64,000 nucleotides of DNA from Parvularculaceae bacterium (lineage in GTDB: Bacteria; Pseudomonadota; Alphaproteobacteria; Caulobacterales; Parvularculaceae). Numbering within the stretch: the first letter of the stretch is position 1; each line of letters opens with the position of its first letter. The notes below the pieces were generated by a model that saw only the letters and a program-made list of their open reading frames with translations, was not told where the DNA came from and searched no databases. Position numbers and translations under genes: made by a program. Where the stretch lies: the NCBI GenBank assembly GCA_020446945.1, contig JAGRDS010000010.1, positions 1 to 64,000 on the forward strand, read 5' to 3'. Below are positions 27,040-35,909 of the stretch, one piece after another.

Positions 27040-28146
27040 CTAGTTGAGCCGCATTGCGCCGCCGGATAACAGGCGCCGCGCCAGATATTCGGGCGTTGCA
27101 TCGAGCAGGCCCTCGGATATGAACGGCGTCTGCGAAAAATGCGCGAGCGACAATTGCGCCGCGTGCGCTGCGCCGAGTGCGGCCCCAATCCGCCGCGTGG
27201 CGTCGAATTTTGTGATAATGAGACGTCTCGCGCCGAATTCGCGGAATGCGATCGCCCAATCCCTGTATTCCTCAGGATCGCCGCTGGCCGGAAGCACAAG
27301 GACGGCTTCGCCGTTCGTCGCCTCGCGAAAGGATCGCAACGCTGCGAAGTCGCCGGGATCGTACGGGCTGACGCCCGGCGTATCCAGAATAACGGCGCCG
27401 GAGGGCCGCTTGGATCGCAGGGCGGCGGCGACCTCGTCGGGCGTCTCCGTCAAATAATAATCGGCGCCGAGCGCGTCGCCATACGCCTTGATCTGGTCGA
27501 TCGCGCCGGCGCGCCCGACATCGGCCGTCATCAGGAACGCCGTCGAACCGCTATTGAGAGCCGCGGCGGCGAGTTTCGCCCCGCAGGAGGTCTTGCCGGC
27601 GCCGGTCGGACCGACAAGCATGACCGGCGTCATCGGCGAAAAATGAATTGGCGCAAAGTCAAAGGTTTCGGCTAGTCCGGTTTCTAGACGGTGGAGATCG
27701 TCATCCGCCTTCGCCTGGCGCGCGCCGTCGATAATCCGTGCAATGAGTTCATCCGCCATAGAATGCGGCCGCAACGCCTCGGCCATCTGGCGCGCTGCAT
27801 TGTCGGAAAGATCGATTGCGCCGTTGCGCGAAGCGCGCCCGGAAAGCTCGCCTGACAGGCGCGCAAGCGCGTCCTGTGAAAACCGCTGTTCGAGCGGTTC
27901 GTGAAGCCTTGCGCCGGTCGATCGTTCCGCGCGCAGCGTTGCGTCGGTCAACACCTGTCGCGTGTGATCGCCGAAACCCGGTTCAACCGGCAGGGGCGGC
28001 GCCGCCGGCGCGGGTGCATCCGATGCGGACACTTCAACATCGCCGGAGGGAAGGTTTCGAACCGAAATGATCGAGGCGTTATCGCCAAGAGCGCGCTTCG
28101 CCTTGGCTTTCGCGGCGTCAACGGTCGAGGCGATGAATTTCATCAT
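27040..28146 (-). CDS. flhF: flagellar biosynthesis GTPase FlhF
   Basis: 368 residues. SRP-type GTPase domain in the C-terminal half: G1 GPTGAGKT (179-186), DVGRAGAIDQIKAYG, DTPG, and TKFDATRRIG as the guanine-specificity site. The N-terminal B domain is short with a Pro/Ala-rich stretch. FlhF places and licenses polar flagellar assembly. It is the last gene of the fliF-flhF run, 87 bases after flhA. ATG 28146 is directly followed by a second ATG that could also serve. No FlhG (FleN) partner is adjacent. Confidence 0.9.
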   Translation of the reverse strand: MMKFIASTVDAAKAKAKRALGDNASIISVRNLPSGDVEVSASDAPAPAAPPLPVEPGFGDHTRQVLTDATLRAERSTGARLHEPLEQRFSQDALARLSGELSGRASRNGAIDLSDNAARQMAEALRPHSMADELIARIIDGARQAKADDDLHRLETGLAETFDFAPIHFSPMTPVMLVGPTGAGKTSCGAKLAAAALNSGSTAFLMTADVGRAGAIDQIKAYGDALGADYYLTETPDEVAAALRSKRPSGAVILDTPGVSPYDPGDFAALRSFREATNGEAVLVLPASGDPEEYRDWAIAFREFGARRLIITKFDATRRIGAALGAAHAAQLSLAHFSQTPFISEGLLDATPEYLARRLLSGGAMRLN

Positions 28147-28233
28147 GGGGCGAAACGCAACTCCTGATACGGGACCAGTATTGTTCGCCGGCCGGGCGTT
28201 CGCAAGGGGCGCATGAACGCGAGGGCGAGGTTA

Positions 28234-30327
28234 CTAGACGAGGCCCAGATTGCGGAGCCTGATCTGCGGATGAATTTCGTTCTGGGACAGCACCATCGTC
28301 TGCGGTCTGACACGTTCGATTACGGAACGCACGAATGGGCGCGCGCCGGCGCTGGTGACGAGCGCGGCGGCGTGGCCGGCGGCGGCCGCTTCTTCAAGCC
28401 GTCCCAACACGGCGGCGACGAATTCCTGGATCTTGCTCGGCGCCATGGCGAGCCGTCGCTCGTCTCCGGCGCCGATGAGATTGTCGGCGAATTCGCGTTC
28501 CCATTCCGGCGATAGCATCACAATCGACGCGGCCCCGTCGGCGTCTTTGAGCGCGCCGCAAATCTGACGCGCCAGGCGTGCGCGCACATGCTCGCCGATC
28601 TGTGCGGGATTTGAAGAGGCGGGCGCAGCCTCCGCGATCGCTTCTAGGATCGTCGGCAGGTCGCGAATGGAAATACGTTCCGCAATCAATGACTGAAGTA
28701 CGCGCTGGACGGTCGATATCGTCACGACGCCGGGCACGATGTCGCTGACAAGCTGGCGATGCTTGTCGGGCAGGGCGTCGAGAAGCTTCTTCGTTTCCGC
28801 ATAGGAAAGCAGCGCCGGCGCCTCGGCGCGGATTATCTCCGTCAGATGCGTCGTCAACACGGTCGCCGCATCGACAACGGTGAGGCCGCGCAAAGTCGCC
28901 GCCTGGCGTTCGCTTTCATCTATCCACATCGCTTCAATGCCGAAAGCGGGTTCTTTCGTCGGCTCGCCCGCGAAATCGAGCCGGCGGCCCGTCGGGTCCA
29001 TGACGAGATACTGGCCCGGCCGTACCGAGCCGCGTCCCGCCTCCTGCTCCTTGATGCGGATGACATAGTCGTTCGCCTCAAGCTGCATGTTGTCGAGGAT
29101 GCGCACCTGCGGCGCAATGAAGCCGATTTCCTGCGCGATGGCGCGGCGAAGGGCCTTGATCTGGTCGGTAAGCTTCGGCCCGGCGCCGTCAGCGACAAGC
29201 GGCAATAGCCCGTAACCGACTTCGATTCGGATATCGTCCATCGCGAGCATCGCCGCCGGATCCTCTTCCGATTTGCGGCGCACTGTTGATTGTGCGGTTT
29301 TCGCTTCGTCATCCGCCTTGCGCTTCTTCCGCCGCGAAATCGCATATGCGGCCGCGCCGACAAGCGTTGCAAGGATCATGAAGGGTGTGAACGGCATGCC
29401 CGGCAAGACGGCGAAGGTCGCAAGCACGCAGGCGACGATCGCAAGCGCCTTTGGATATTCCGAAAACTGCGCGCCGAGCGCGGCGTCGGCAGACCCCTCA
29501 ACGCCGGCTTTCGAAACGAGAAGACCGGCCGCGACGGAAACGATCAATGCGGGGATCTGACTGACAAGACCGTCGCCAACAGTCAGCAGCGTGTAGGACT
29601 GGCTCGCCTCGCCGAGCGTCAATCCGTTTTGCAGGACGCCGATCAAGATGCCGCCGAGAATGTTGACGAGTGTGATCAACAATCCTGCGATCGCATCCCC
29701 GCGCACATATTTCGACGCGCCGTCCATTGCGCCGTAAAAATTCGATTCATCCTCAAGCTGCTTTCGTCGCGCACGCGCCTGCGTCTCGTTGATGAGGCCG
29801 GATGAAAGATCGGCGTCGATCGCCATCTGCTTTCCCGGCATCGCGTCGAGGGAAAACCGCGCGGCGACTTCGGCGATGCGCCCTGAGCCGCGCGTAATGA
29901 CGACGAAATTCACGATAACGAGGATGGCGAAGACAATCATTCCGATGATGAAATTGCCTTGCATGACGAAGCCGCCGAAAGCTTCGATGACGCGCCCCGC
30001 CGCATCCGGCCCCTCATGCCCGTTGGCGAGGATGAGCCGCGTCGAGGCGACGTTCAAGCCGAGACGGAAAAGCGTCGAGATCAGCAGGATCGCCGGAAAG
30101 GTCGAAAACTCAAGCGCCTTGCGCGTGAAAAGCGCCGTCATCAGCACGGTGACGGAGAGCGTGATCGACAGCGCCAGCAAAAGGTCCAACAGGAAGCGCG
30201 GCGTCGGCAGGACGAGCAGCGCAAGCATTGAGAGGATCGCGACGGAGAACACGACGTCGCTGCGCGCAAGCGCCTTTAATCTCGCCGGCGAGAAAAAACC
30301 TGAACGGACCGCCGTATTCTGATCCAT
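28234..30327 (-). CDS. flhA: flagellar type III export protein FlhA
   Basis: 697 residues, full length. The N-terminal half has about eight transmembrane helices with the cytoplasmic loop RFSLDAMPGKQMAIDADL that marks the FlhA/InvA family. The C-terminal half (from about residue 350) is the ring-forming export-gate domain that docks chaperone-substrate complexes. It is part of the fliF operon, three bases after flbD. Confidence 0.97.
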   Translation of the reverse strand: MDQNTAVRSGFFSPARLKALARSDVVFSVAILSMLALLVLPTPRFLLDLLLALSITLSVTVLMTALFTRKALEFSTFPAILLISTLFRLGLNVASTRLILANGHEGPDAAGRVIEAFGGFVMQGNFIIGMIVFAILVIVNFVVITRGSGRIAEVAARFSLDAMPGKQMAIDADLSSGLINETQARARRKQLEDESNFYGAMDGASKYVRGDAIAGLLITLVNILGGILIGVLQNGLTLGEASQSYTLLTVGDGLVSQIPALIVSVAAGLLVSKAGVEGSADAALGAQFSEYPKALAIVACVLATFAVLPGMPFTPFMILATLVGAAAYAISRRKKRKADDEAKTAQSTVRRKSEEDPAAMLAMDDIRIEVGYGLLPLVADGAGPKLTDQIKALRRAIAQEIGFIAPQVRILDNMQLEANDYVIRIKEQEAGRGSVRPGQYLVMDPTGRRLDFAGEPTKEPAFGIEAMWIDESERQAATLRGLTVVDAATVLTTHLTEIIRAEAPALLSYAETKKLLDALPDKHRQLVSDIVPGVVTISTVQRVLQSLIAERISIRDLPTILEAIAEAAPASSNPAQIGEHVRARLARQICGALKDADGAASIVMLSPEWEREFADNLIGAGDERRLAMAPSKIQEFVAAVLGRLEEAAAAGHAAALVTSAGARPFVRSVIERVRPQTMVLSQNEIHPQIRLRNLGLV

Positions 30328-30330
30328 GAC

Positions 30331-31674
30331 CTAGGCGCTCGCGCGTTCGGCGGCGGGCGGCGGTACGGCGACGCCGTCTTCGGAATATTGCTTCAGCTTG
30401 TTCCGGAGCGTGCGGATCGAGATGCCGAGGATCGTCGCCGCGTGGGTGCGGTTTCCGAGACAATGATCGAGCGTTTTCAATATCAGCGCCTGCTCGACCT
30501 CCGCGACGGTGCGACCGACGAGCGATTGACCGGAATGCGGATCGGCGACGTCCGCCGTTTTCGGCGCGAGATCGGAACCGTCCGGAAGGCGGATTGCGTC
30601 CTTTTCGATCATGTCGCCGACAGATAACAACACAGCGCGGTGAATTGCGTTTTCAAGTTCGCGCACATTGCCCGGCCATCGCGCATTCGCAACAGCAAGG
30701 CGCGCCGCATCCGATAGCCCGCGTTCGGGAACGCCGTTGAGGGCGGCGAATTTTTTAGCGAAATGATCTGCGAGAGCCACGACATCCGCCGGGCGGTCGC
30801 GCAAGGGGGGGACTTTCAGATTGACGACATTAAGGCGAAAAAGAAGATCCTCGCGGAAAGCCCCCTTGTCTACCTCCTCGGCGAGATTGCGGTTCGATGT
30901 AGCAATTACGCGGATGTCGATCTTTACCGGTTTCGATCCGCCGACACGGTCGACAACCCGTTCCTGCAAGACGCGCAGCAGCTTCGCCTGAAGGCGCACA
31001 TCCATTTCCGATATTTCGTCGAGCAGGATCGTACCGCCATTGGCCTCTTCGAATTTGCCGATGCGGCGCGCGACGGCGCCTGTAAAGGCGCCTTTTTCAT
31101 GGCCGAACAATTCCGATTCCAGAAGATTTTCCGGGATGGCGGCGCAGTTGATCGAGATCAGCGGCTTGTCGGCGCGGCGCGACTTTGCGTGAAGGTGCTT
31201 TGCGACGACTTCCTTGCCGACGCCGGATTCTCCGGTGATGAGAATAGACGCCTCGGACGGGGCGACCTGATCGGCGAGGGCGATAATTTTTTTCATCGCC
31301 GGGTCGACGGCGATCAGATCGCTTGAGTCATCGGCGACGGCTTCGAGAACTGCGGCGATCAATTGCGCATCGGGCGGCAGCGGAATGAATTCTTTCGCGC
31401 CGGCGCGAATGGCGTTAACGGCGGCGTCCGCGTCCGTTTTTACCCCGCACGCGACGACGGGAACGGCGATACGTTCCTCGCCGAGCGCGGCGATGAGGCG
31501 CGCAATGTCCTGACGCACATCGACCATGAGTACGTCGGCGCCCTGTCCCTTTCGCAGCGCCGTCAGCGCCGCTTCGACATCGGGGGAAAAGGCGACGCGC
31601 GCGCCGCGGTCCATCGCGATTTTCGCTGCGGCAGACAACTGGCCCGAAAGGCCGCCTACAATAAGCAGTCTCAT
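30331..31674 (-). CDS. flbD: sigma-54 flagellar activator, FlbD-like
   Basis: 447 residues: a receiver-like domain (1-115), an AAA+ domain (Walker A GESGVGKE 148-155; the sigma-54 contact loop GAFTGA 195-200) and a Fis-type HTH at the end ([20 protein letters not shown]). In Caulobacter FlbD activates hook and late genes and represses fliF. The receiver has D52, but the acidic pair near the first strand is GG (residues 7-8), so phosphorylation is doubtful; this fits control by another protein, as FliX does for FlbD. Two sigma-54 promoters at 38352-38506 are its likely targets. Confidence 0.9.
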   Translation of the reverse strand: MRLLIVGGLSGQLSAAAKIAMDRGARVAFSPDVEAALTALRKGQGADVLMVDVRQDIARLIAALGEERIAVPVVACGVKTDADAAVNAIRAGAKEFIPLPPDAQLIAAVLEAVADDSSDLIAVDPAMKKIIALADQVAPSEASILITGESGVGKEVVAKHLHAKSRRADKPLISINCAAIPENLLESELFGHEKGAFTGAVARRIGKFEEANGGTILLDEISEMDVRLQAKLLRVLQERVVDRVGGSKPVKIDIRVIATSNRNLAEEVDKGAFREDLLFRLNVVNLKVPPLRDRPADVVALADHFAKKFAALNGVPERGLSDAARLAVANARWPGNVRELENAIHRAVLLSVGDMIEKDAIRLPDGSDLAPKTADVADPHSGQSLVGRTVAEVEQALILKTLDHCLGNRTHAATILGISIRTLRNKLKQYSEDGVAVPPPAAERASA

Positions 31675-31677
31675 GGC

Positions 31678-31995
31678 TTAAGCGTCCGCTTCCTTTACGA
31701 CTTCGGTCATCGTGACGCCCAGAACTCCGTCCACGAGAACGAGTTCGCCGCGCGCGATAAGCTTGTCGTTGACATAAAGATCGATCGGCTCGCCGACGCG
31801 CCGGTCGAGCTCGATTACCGCGCCCGATTCGATCTGCATCAGTTCCGCAAGGTTCATATGCGTTTTTCCAAGAACGGCGGTGACGCGCACCGGCACGTCA
31901 TAGATGCTCTCCAGGATGGCGCGCGGCGCATCCTGCGCTTCGTCGAGTTCCGGCAGCGTCGCCGCGGCGTTCGATTTTTCAAGGGCGCTCATCAT
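31678..31995 (-). CDS. fliN: flagellar motor switch protein FliN
   Basis: 105 residues, almost all one SpoA (surface presentation of antigens) domain: VRVTAVLGKTHMNLAEL, then VIELDRRVGEPIDLYVN and LGVTMTEVV. FliN forms the base of the cytoplasmic C-ring with FliM and FliG and controls rotation sense. It overlaps fliH by four bases. FliM is not in this window. Confidence 0.95.
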   Translation of the reverse strand: MMSALEKSNAAATLPELDEAQDAPRAILESIYDVPVRVTAVLGKTHMNLAELMQIESGAVIELDRRVGEPIDLYVNDKLIARGELVLVDGVLGVTMTEVVKEADA

Positions 31996-32600
31996 TGCGG
32001 TTCCGTTCGTGTGTGTGAAAGGGAATCAAATATCTGCGAAACGGCGGCTTCTATTTCGCGGCGGGAGCGGCGCAATTCGCCGCCGCGCCATTCCAGGCGG
32101 CATTCGCCGGGTTCGAGCGCGGCGTCCGGCTCTATGGAAACGAAGTCCGCGAGCCGGCGCGCATCGATAAGGTCTTCGATATGGGGCGCGATACGCTCGA
32201 AGCGGCGCGCAGCGACAAAAAGATGGGCGGCGCGCCTGTCCTCTGAATTCTGGGTCAGCCGGCGCAGCATATCTTCGGCGGCGTCAATATCGCGCTCGCG
32301 CGCAATGGCGCAGCAAAATTCCTCGACAAAGGCGCGCGACAGCGAAATGAGATCGGCGCGCGCCCTTTCGACTTCGCCAAGCGCGGCGCCGACCGTCGCG
32401 TCGAGCGCGCCGGCGATCTTTTCAAGCGCGGCGGCTTCATCGGCGGCGATCGATTCCATGGCGAGGCGGCGCCCTTCGGCGAGGCCTTCGGCGCGCGCGG
32501 CGGCGAGATCGTCGGCGTCGAAACGGCGCGCAGTTTCGACTTCCGCCGCCTTGCCCGGCGCGTCGAAGGAGACGAAGTCGTATGGGCGCGGATTCGCCAT
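31992..32600 (-). CDS. fliH: flagellar export ATPase regulator FliH (FlbE in Caulobacter)
   Basis: 202 residues. Weakly conserved in sequence, as usual for FliH: an N-terminal Phe-rich start, a long Ala/Glu helix (residues 35-100, with small residues spaced every four) and a C-terminal globular region with LEWRGGELRRS. Its place between fliG and fliN is the position of flbE/fliH in Caulobacter and secures the call. FliH binds the FliI ATPase and delivers it to the export gate. Confidence 0.85.
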   Translation of the reverse strand: MANPRPYDFVSFDAPGKAAEVETARRFDADDLAAARAEGLAEGRRLAMESIAADEAAALEKIAGALDATVGAALGEVERARADLISLSRAFVEEFCCAIARERDIDAAEDMLRRLTQNSEDRRAAHLFVAARRFERIAPHIEDLIDARRLADFVSIEPDAALEPGECRLEWRGGELRRSRREIEAAVSQIFDSLSHTRTEPQ

Positions 32601-33620
32601 TTAGTAGACTAGCTCCTCATCGTCCGATTTGGAAAGGAAGATTTCGCCGTCGTCGGCGAGTTGTTTGGCGATCTCGACAATCCTGTGCTGGGCCGCATCG
32701 ACTTCCTTGACGCGCACCGGGCCCATAATTTCGATATCGTCGCGCAGAATGCTCGACGCGCGCTCTGACATATTGGCGAAAAAGTGCGCCGCCACGTTTT
32801 CGTTTGCGCTTTTCAGCGCGAGCGCCAGGTCCGACTTGTCGACGAAACGCAGGAGCGACTGCATGTCCTGCCCGTCAAGGCGCGCGAGGTCTTCAAATAC
32901 GAACATCAGCGAACGGATGCGATCGGCCGCGCCCGGATTTTTCATTTCGAGCGCCTCCATGAAGCGGCGCTCCGTCGAGCGATCGAAATTGTTGAATATC
33001 TCCGCGACTGCATCATACGGGTCGCGATCCTGTCCGCGCGTCAGCGCCGCCATGAATTCCGTGCGAAGGGTAAGTTCGATCTGGTCCAGGACTTCCTTTT
33101 GTACGGGGCCGAGGCTCAACATGCGCCCGATCACTTCCTCTGCGAACAAGGGGGGGAGCGAGGCGATGACCTTCGCCGCATGTTCGGGTTTAACGCGCGA
33201 CAAAATGACGGCGACCGTTTGCGGATGTTCGTTGCGAAGATATCCGGAAAGCGCGCGCTCGTTCACATTGGCGAGCTTGTCCCACATTGTTTTTCCGGCC
33301 GGTCCCTTTATGTCCTCGAGGATCGATTCCGCCTTGTCGGCGGGAAGAACATTGCGAAGAAATCGTTGCGCCGCGCCCGCCGAACCCGAAATCGCGCCGG
33401 TGGAGGAAAGGTTTGTGACGAAATCATATAGCAGACCCTCGACGACGTCCGACGCGACGGAGCCGAGTTTGGAAATCGCGAGCGTCACGTCGCGCAGCTC
33501 GTCTTCATCGAACGAGGCCCAAAGCGGCTTTGACGCCTCTTCGCCAAGCGCTAGCATAACGACGGCGGCGCGCTCGACGCCCGTCAATTCGTCTGCGGAA
33601 AGTATTGTGCGCGGGGTCAT
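32601..33620 (-). CDS. fliG: flagellar motor switch protein FliG
   Basis: 339 residues. The middle-domain EHPQT motif (LRNEHPQTVAVILSRVKP) and C-terminal charged helix with FEDLARLDGQDMQ are present; the latter torque helix contacts the stator. FliG forms the upper C-ring under the FliF MS ring. It overlaps fliF by four bases and abuts fliH. Confidence 0.96.
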   Translation of the reverse strand: MTPRTILSADELTGVERAAVVMLALGEEASKPLWASFDEDELRDVTLAISKLGSVASDVVEGLLYDFVTNLSSTGAISGSAGAAQRFLRNVLPADKAESILEDIKGPAGKTMWDKLANVNERALSGYLRNEHPQTVAVILSRVKPEHAAKVIASLPPLFAEEVIGRMLSLGPVQKEVLDQIELTLRTEFMAALTRGQDRDPYDAVAEIFNNFDRSTERRFMEALEMKNPGAADRIRSLMFVFEDLARLDGQDMQSLLRFVDKSDLALALKSANENVAAHFFANMSERASSILRDDIEIMGPVRVKEVDAAQHRIVEIAKQLADDGEIFLSKSDDEELVY

Positions 33621-35251
33621 GACGCCTGCCTGATCCAGCTTTTAAGAATGCCCGCCGATTCATCGGAATGCGCCTTGACGACTTCCGCCACGCGCTTCAG
33701 CGATGAAGCTTTTACTTTTCCATCGACTTGAGAAAGGTCGATGAGATTTTCAAGCCCGCTCGATAGCGGCGTCGGCAAGGCGATATTCGCCGCTGCTGAC
33801 GGCAGTTCGCGCGCGGGCGCGCTTTGCGCGATCTGCGCCGATGCGTCCGCACCCGGCGCGAGGAGCGGGCGCAGAACAAAAACAATCAGCGCCAGCGCGA
33901 CGAGCGCGATTGCGCCTATTTCCGCGCCGCGCATAATTTGCGCATTGGTGAGCGCGCGCGGCTCGGCTGCGGCGGCGACGGTTCCGGCCGGGGCCGAAGA
34001 CGAAATCGGCGCGAACGATGTTTCGATGACTTCGACCTGATCGCCACGCGCCGAATTATAACCGACCGCGGAACGCACTAGCGCTTCGATACGCGACAGC
34101 TCTTCCGGGCTGCGCGGAACCGAAATAAGCGCGCCCGAAGCGTCGCTTGTCGTCGCCATGTTCAGCGCGACTGCGACGGAAAGGCGTTTGACGCCGCCCA
34201 TTTCCCGCACTTCATTGCGTACGGTCCGGGTCATTTCGTAATTCGTCGTTTCTTCCGTCCGCCGGGAAGACGACGCTGCGGCGGCGAGCGAAGCGGGATC
34301 GACGAGTTGCGCTTCGGGGAGCGCATTGCCGACGGAAACGCCGCGCGAGAGCGCGGGATCGGTTGAATTCTGCGCGTCCTCGATCGTTGTTGCGGAAAGG
34401 ATGGTCTGGCTGTCCGGATCGATGATGTTCGCCGTTTCAGTAACGCGGCTGAAATCGATATCGGCGGCGACCTGGACGCGGAGATTTTGCGCGCCGACGA
34501 TGCGCCCGACCAGGTCTTCGACCGTATGGCGGATGCGCGCCTCGGTTGCGGCGATCCGCTCGTCGACGCCGCCGGACATTGCGAGCGGATTGTCGCCGTC
34601 CTGCCCTGAGGCGAGAAGATCGCCGGCGGAATCGAGAATGGTAACGCGCCCCGGCGCAAGGTTCGGCACGGCTGAGGCGGCGAGGTTGACGATGGCCCGG
34701 ACCGAACGGCTGTCGAGGCCGCCGGGCGCGTCAACGACGATCGAGGCGGTCGCCGACTGACGATCTCGCGAGAATAGTTCGCGCTCGGGCAAAACCAGGT
34801 GAACGCGCGCCGAGCGCACGCCCTCGATCGATGCGATCGTGCGCGCCAGCTCGCCTTCGAGCGCGCGCAGGCGATTAATGTTCTGCTGGAAAGACGTCGC
34901 GCCGAGCGCGTCCTGATTGTCGAAGATTTCGTAGCCGACTTCGCGTGTTCCAGCGACGAAACCGTCGCCGGCGAGTTTCACCTTTAACGCCACGCCATTG
35001 TCTGACGCGGCGTAAACCGAAACCCGGTCGCCGCGTTCGCGCAGGTCGTATTTGACGCCGTCGCGCTCAAGACGCGACGCGAGTTCCTGTCCTTCTTTCA
35101 GGTCGAGATCGGCGTATAGCAGCGACAACGGCGCTTCGCTGGCGCGAATGACGATAAATCCGAGCGCAAGCGCGACGCCGGCTGTTACGCCGACGATCGC
35201 GGCGAGCCGCGCGAACCCGAAAGAACGGATCATCCCCATCAAGTCATTCAC
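33617..35251 (-). CDS. fliF: flagellar MS-ring protein FliF
   Basis: 544 residues. It has two transmembrane helices (about 15-34 and 440-460) around periplasmic ring-building motifs typical of FliF (LYADLDLKEGQELASRLE near the start; VRSARVHLVLPERELFSRD). The C-terminal tail that binds FliG follows the second helix. First gene of a seven-gene operon; an odd palindrome lies 54-68 bases upstream of the start. Confidence 0.96.
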   Translation of the reverse strand: MNDLMGMIRSFGFARLAAIVGVTAGVALALGFIVIRASEAPLSLLYADLDLKEGQELASRLERDGVKYDLRERGDRVSVYAASDNGVALKVKLAGDGFVAGTREVGYEIFDNQDALGATSFQQNINRLRALEGELARTIASIEGVRSARVHLVLPERELFSRDRQSATASIVVDAPGGLDSRSVRAIVNLAASAVPNLAPGRVTILDSAGDLLASGQDGDNPLAMSGGVDERIAATEARIRHTVEDLVGRIVGAQNLRVQVAADIDFSRVTETANIIDPDSQTILSATTIEDAQNSTDPALSRGVSVGNALPEAQLVDPASLAAAASSSRRTEETTNYEMTRTVRNEVREMGGVKRLSVAVALNMATTSDASGALISVPRSPEELSRIEALVRSAVGYNSARGDQVEVIETSFAPISSSAPAGTVAAAAEPRALTNAQIMRGAEIGAIALVALALIVFVLRPLLAPGADASAQIAQSAPARELPSAAANIALPTPLSSGLENLIDLSQVDGKVKASSLKRVAEVVKAHSDESAGILKSWIRQAS

Positions 35252-35304
35252 GGTTTTTCGCCCTCACCATTCGGCGCCGCCAATCCCAGAGCCATGGAAG
35301 CGCC

Positions 35305-35319
35305 CGGCAAAATTTGCCG
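35305..35319 (-). promoter_or_regulatory. dyad upstream of fliF, candidate FlbD site
   Basis: CGGCAAAATTTGCCG is a 15-bp odd palindrome (CGGCAAA, A, TTTGCCG). It lies 54 bases from the fliF start on the promoter side. Half of it (CCGGCAA when read with the left flank) recurs as an inverted pair in the flgK leader at 38619-38633. In Caulobacter, FlbD represses fliF from such a promoter position. A degenerate CtrA-like CTAA-N7-TTTA occurs just upstream at 35329-35343. Confidence 0.5.
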
Positions 35320-35379
35320 CGCTCAGCGTAAATATTCCGTTAGGCGCGAGGGCGTTCGCGCGCGAATTTGCGGATTTCG

Positions 35380-35417
35380 AAAAGAAAACCCCGCGCTTTG
35401 AAGAAAGCGCGGGGTTT
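35380..35417 (-). terminator. Rho-independent terminator of sciP
   Basis: A perfect 14-bp stem, AAACCCCGCGCTTT (35386-35399) and AAAGCGCGGGGTTT (35404-35417), with the tetraloop GAAG. On the minus strand it runs into TTTTCTTTT. It lies 30 bases behind the sciP stop and separates sciP from the fliF promoter. Confidence 0.93.
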
Positions 35418-35446
35418 CAATTCTTGCGAATTTGTTAATTCAGGCG

Positions 35447-35737
35447 TCAGCGATATTGTTGAACGCGCGTCGCACGAAGGCCGGGCATGCCGTATTGGTC
35501 AATCGCCTTTTGCCAGGCGAGAAATTCCTCAAGCGTCAGCTGATAGCGTTCGCATGCTTCTTCAAGCGTCAATAATCCGCCGCGTACAGCGGCGACGACT
35601 TCGGCCTTGCGACGGATAACCCACCGCTTTGTGGAAGGCGCCGGTAGATCGGCGAGCGTCAACGGAAGCCCGTCAGGGCCGATAACATACGGCTCTTTCG
35701 AACGTTGTTGCGCTGCTTGGTGAGCGGCGACGGTCAT
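35447..35737 (-). CDS. sciP: CtrA inhibitor SciP (DUF1153)
   Basis: 96 residues. The block YVIGPDGLPLTLADLPAPSTKRWVIRRKAEVV (quoted in part) and the final LRATRVQQYR are the hallmark of SciP, a small helix-turn-helix protein that blocks transcription from CtrA-activated promoters in Caulobacter. ATG 35737 with AAGGA upstream begins the conserved N-terminus; an upstream ATG adds nine residues. A near-consensus CtrA box lies 58-72 bases upstream, consistent with CtrA turning on its own inhibitor. Confidence 0.95.
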   Translation of the reverse strand: MTVAAHQAAQQRSKEPYVIGPDGLPLTLADLPAPSTKRWVIRRKAEVVAAVRGGLLTLEEACERYQLTLEEFLAWQKAIDQYGMPGLRATRVQQYR

Positions 35738-35794
35738 TGCTTGTCGTTCCTTCGAAATACGCAACCCAGAGTGCGCAACATACGCGATGCGCTT

Positions 35795-35809
35795 TTAAGA
35801 AACGCCTAA
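35795..35809 (-). promoter_or_regulatory. CtrA-type box upstream of sciP (one mismatch)
   Basis: On the minus strand TTAGGCGTTTCTTAA matches TTAA-N7-TTAA with one change (TTAG). It is 58 bases before the sciP start, a normal place for a CtrA activator site. sciP is a known CtrA target in Caulobacter. Confidence 0.5.
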
Positions 35810-35909
35810 ATGTCAAGGTAAATTCGATGCTAAGGCGTTGTTACAGCGTCAGGTTTTTCATTTCGAAATGGGACGCGCCATTGCGGGACACTATGTTTCA
35901 AATTGCGCC

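Noticed and set aside
31363..32604. Long open frame of 413 codons on the plus strand
   Set aside because: Antisense to flbD, fliN and fliH, all with clear family motifs and overlapping junctions.
35329..35343. CtrA box upstream of fliF
   Set aside because: CTAA-N7-TTTA has two mismatches; too weak to list on its own, though the place is right.
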